From Bacteriovoracaceae bacterium UBA2428 (GTDB lineage: Bacteria > Bdellovibrionota > UBA2428): a DNA stretch of 7,045 nucleotides. A program made the translations under genes and the position numbers. Location: the NCBI GenBank assembly GCA_002343545.1, contig DDRA01000131.1, positions 26,797-33,841 on the forward strand, written 5' to 3'. Below are positions 5,658 to 7,045 of this stretch, piece by piece. The number at the start of each line of letters is the position of its first letter. Positions within the stretch are counted from its first letter, which is position 1. Below the pieces are notes generated by a model. That model saw only the letters and a program-made list of their open reading frames with translations, was not told the DNA's origin and did not search any database.

Positions 5658-6287
5658 TTGGGGAGCGGGGCGGAGCGTAAGTGGCAAAGACTTTCGCTTA
5701 TCTATTCGAATTACCTCGACGGAGATCCGGCTTCGACCCGCGAGCTCTTCGAGGGGCTGACGGAGTCCTTGATCGGTTTTTTCTTCGTGCGGACCCGATC
5801 CGAATCCGAAAGCGAGGACTTGGCCCAGGCGACTCTCCTTAAGGTTCACTTCGCGCGGGATCGCTTTAACGACGAGCTCTCGCTCAAGACCTGGGTCTTT
5901 ACGATCGCGGGGAGGGTACTGATCGATCATTGGCGCGCCCGTCGCGAAGAAGAGGTGCCTCTGCACGAAGGGGAGTCCGACGCGGGTCCGGGCGCCGGGG
6001 AGGCCGAGGCGGGGGCTTTGGGGCTCGCGGCCGCGGACCTCTCGTTTCGCAGCGAATTCGGCCGGGATTTGAATAAAGCCCTCAATATTTTGAAACCGGA
6101 CGACCGGATGATCGTATACCTCTATGCCGTGGAGGGATTCTCGATGGCCGAGATCGCCGGATCGATGGGACTCACCGAAGCGGCGGTCAAGGTTCGGGCC
6201 CACCGCAGTTACGAGAAGATGAGACAAGTTTTGGCCGTGTTGTGCCTCTTCCTTCTGAAGGGGCTGGCGGCAGGGGGTTCGTTTTGA
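5658..6287 (+). CDS. ECF-family RNA polymerase sigma factor
   Basis: This is a two-domain ECF (group 4) sigma factor, 209 residues from the TTG at 5658. Region 2 spans about 28-95. SEDLAQATLLKVHFARDRF (52-70) is the core-binding region 2.2, and SLKTWVFTIAGRVLIDHWRA (75-94) is region 2.3/2.4 for -10 recognition. An Ala/Gly/Glu-rich linker of about 40 residues follows. Region 4 is about 137-192, with the helix-turn-helix MAEIAGSMGLTEAAVKVRAH at 163-182 for the -35 element. A hydrophobic tail of 17 residues (AVLCLFLLKGL near 193-203) follows region 4. I prefer TTG 5658 because it has GAGG 9 nt upstream and clears the divergent promoters. ATG 5577 gives 236 residues, but its extra 27 residues look unlike the family and it has no Shine-Dalgarno. 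The next gene overlaps its stop and encodes the likely anti-sigma factor. Confidence 0.88.
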   Translation: MGSGAERKWQRLSLIYSNYLDGDPASTRELFEGLTESLIGFFFVRTRSESESEDLAQATLLKVHFARDRFNDELSLKTWVFTIAGRVLIDHWRARREEEVPLHEGESDAGPGAGEAEAGALGLAAADLSFRSEFGRDLNKALNILKPDDRMIVYLYAVEGFSMAEIAGSMGLTEAAVKVRAHRSYEKMRQVLAVLCLFLLKGLAAGGSF

Positions 6288-6952
6288 AGGCCGTTGATTT
6301 TATCGCCGCCGATACCGCGCGGGCCGCCAAGGGCCGCTCGCTCGCCATCGGTTTGGGGTTGGCGGTGCTGAGCGCCGGCCTTGGGCTTTGGCTGAGGGGG
6401 GATTTCGTCGAAGTGTTCACGCTTCGAAACTTGCTCCCGGCCGCCTTGATGCTCGTCGCGCTCGTCGCGAGTTTCGCGTTGTATTCGCGGAACGTCCCGT
6501 GGGCCAAAAAGCGACTCTATTTTGGCGCGCTCTTGGCGGGGATACTCGCGGTTTCGCTCGTGCAGCCCCAGACGCCCGTGTCGCTTTCGAAGTTCCAGGA
6601 TCCCGAGCGTTTTTGGCCCGAGAACCTCCATTGCTTGGGGATCGGTGTCGGCGTTAGCTCGCTGATATCGCTGCTTTTGTCGTGGCTGGCGTGGAAGTCT
6701 TTGCCGCTGCCGAATCGTCGCTGGCAAAGGATCTTTGCGCTCTTGCCGGGCCTCGGCGGCCTTCTCGCGCTGACCCTTCATTGTATGGGGCCGCTTTTTT
6801 CGCACACGCTCATCGCCCACTGGGGACAAGTCGCGATCGTGCTTCCGCTCGCTTACCTTCAACAACGCCTCCTCTTCCGACGTCAGATGGAGAAGGTTTT
6901 GGGCGGGTCGAGCAAGAGCCTCAAGCGGATCGCGGATCTGGATGATCTCTAG
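6284..6952 (+). CDS. NrsF/DUF1109-like six-span anti-sigma factor
   Basis: This is a 222-residue inner-membrane protein starting at TTG 6284. The start has AGGGGG with 6-nt spacing and overlaps the sigma TGA as TTGA, so the two are translationally coupled. Six hydrophobic spans lie near residues 20-37, 50-68, 78-93, 118-137, 150-171 and 181-198, after a short cytoplasmic N-terminus (KAVDFIAADTARAAKGRS). The loop/span segment LTLHCMGPLFSHTLIAHWG (163-181) resembles the conserved YxxHC...FxxxWY region of the NrsF family (DUF1109), which holds ECF factors such as SigF inactive at the membrane. Cys117 (NLHC) and Cys167 (LHCM) could be the redox or metal-sensing pair described for that family. Family assignment rests on topology, cysteine context and the adjacent sigma gene. 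GTG 6242 is an alternative start but lacks a ribosome binding site. Confidence 0.8.
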   Translation: MKAVDFIAADTARAAKGRSLAIGLGLAVLSAGLGLWLRGDFVEVFTLRNLLPAALMLVALVASFALYSRNVPWAKKRLYFGALLAGILAVSLVQPQTPVSLSKFQDPERFWPENLHCLGIGVGVSSLISLLLSWLAWKSLPLPNRRWQRIFALLPGLGGLLALTLHCMGPLFSHTLIAHWGQVAIVLPLAYLQQRLLFRRQMEKVLGGSSKSLKRIADLDDL

Positions 6953-7045
6953 CCAAACGGGACGAGCTCGGTATCGCTACTAAGTAGTTATATTTATTCA
7001 TTTTTGTTGGTGTCAATTTTCCTGCGCTTGATTTGTCCGCACCCA
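6953..7045. other. AT-rich 93-bp non-coding tail of the window
   Basis: After the anti-sigma stop the sequence becomes clearly AT-richer than the rest of the window. It contains the small palindrome CTACT-A-AGTAG (6977-6987) followed by a T-rich stretch. This could be a weak terminator for the sigma operon, but a 5-bp stem is poor. No open frame with a credible start is visible here. Confidence 0.4.
6987..7016 (-). promoter_or_regulatory. Near-consensus sigma-70 promoter pointing left
   Basis: On the minus strand, TTGACA (7016-7011) is followed after 18 bases by TATAAC (6992-6987), matching 11 of 12 consensus positions. It points into the 3' end of the anti-sigma gene, so a transcript would start near 6980 and be antisense to it. 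AT-rich composition raises the chance of a coincidental match. Confidence 0.4.

Noticed and set aside
6209..6865. 218-residue minus-strand frame opposite the anti-sigma gene
   Set aside because: The plus strand encodes a coherent six-span membrane protein coupled to the sigma gene. The minus frame is Arg/Lys/Gln-rich with no motif.

Overview
The window is about 7 kb of dense, GC-rich chromosome-like bacterial sequence. It has short intergenic gaps, frequent start/stop overlaps and alternative TTG starts. A predicted lipoprotein, a predicted outer-membrane-type secreted protein, a periplasmic-type Dabb protein and an NrsF-type anti-sigma factor point to a Gram-negative, Proteobacteria-like or Bdellovibrionota-like host. 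The taxon cannot be fixed from the sequence alone. I see no rRNA, tRNA, CRISPR array, insertion sequence or phage gene.

Left block (1-3043, minus strand, probably one operon read right to left). First comes a secreted protein with a possible beta-barrel end (2135-3043). Next is a possible 24-residue single-span membrane microprotein (2040-2114). It overlaps by ATGA the start of an arginase/agmatinase-fold protein (1162-2043) that has lost four of the six metal ligands and is probably a pseudoenzyme. Then come an unrecognised 100-residue protein (805-1107) and, again by ATGA overlap, an App1/DUF2183-type phosphatase lipoprotein that runs off the left edge (1-808).

Middle block (3109-4939, plus strand). 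A LysR-type regulator is divergent from the left operon across only 65 bp. A perfect dyad with the LysR-box T-N11-A form lies across the regulator's own start codon. Downstream is a ten-span EamA/DMT-family exporter. It ends in a strong hairpin shared with the convergent Dabb gene.

Right block (4974-6952). A signal-peptide-bearing Dabb-domain protein (minus) is divergent from an ECF sigma factor (plus). The sigma gene is overlapped by a six-span NrsF/DUF1109-type anti-sigma factor with two candidate redox/metal cysteines. The Dabb promoter region holds GTAACC-N16-CGTA, which resembles the SigF-type ECF promoter known from Caulobacter. This suggests a compact sigma / anti-sigma / target module. 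The last 93 bp are AT-rich and carry a near-consensus sigma-70 promoter pointing left, antisense to the anti-sigma gene.

The points most worth following are the ureohydrolase pseudoenzyme with its coupled microprotein and the NrsF-sigma-Dabb module.
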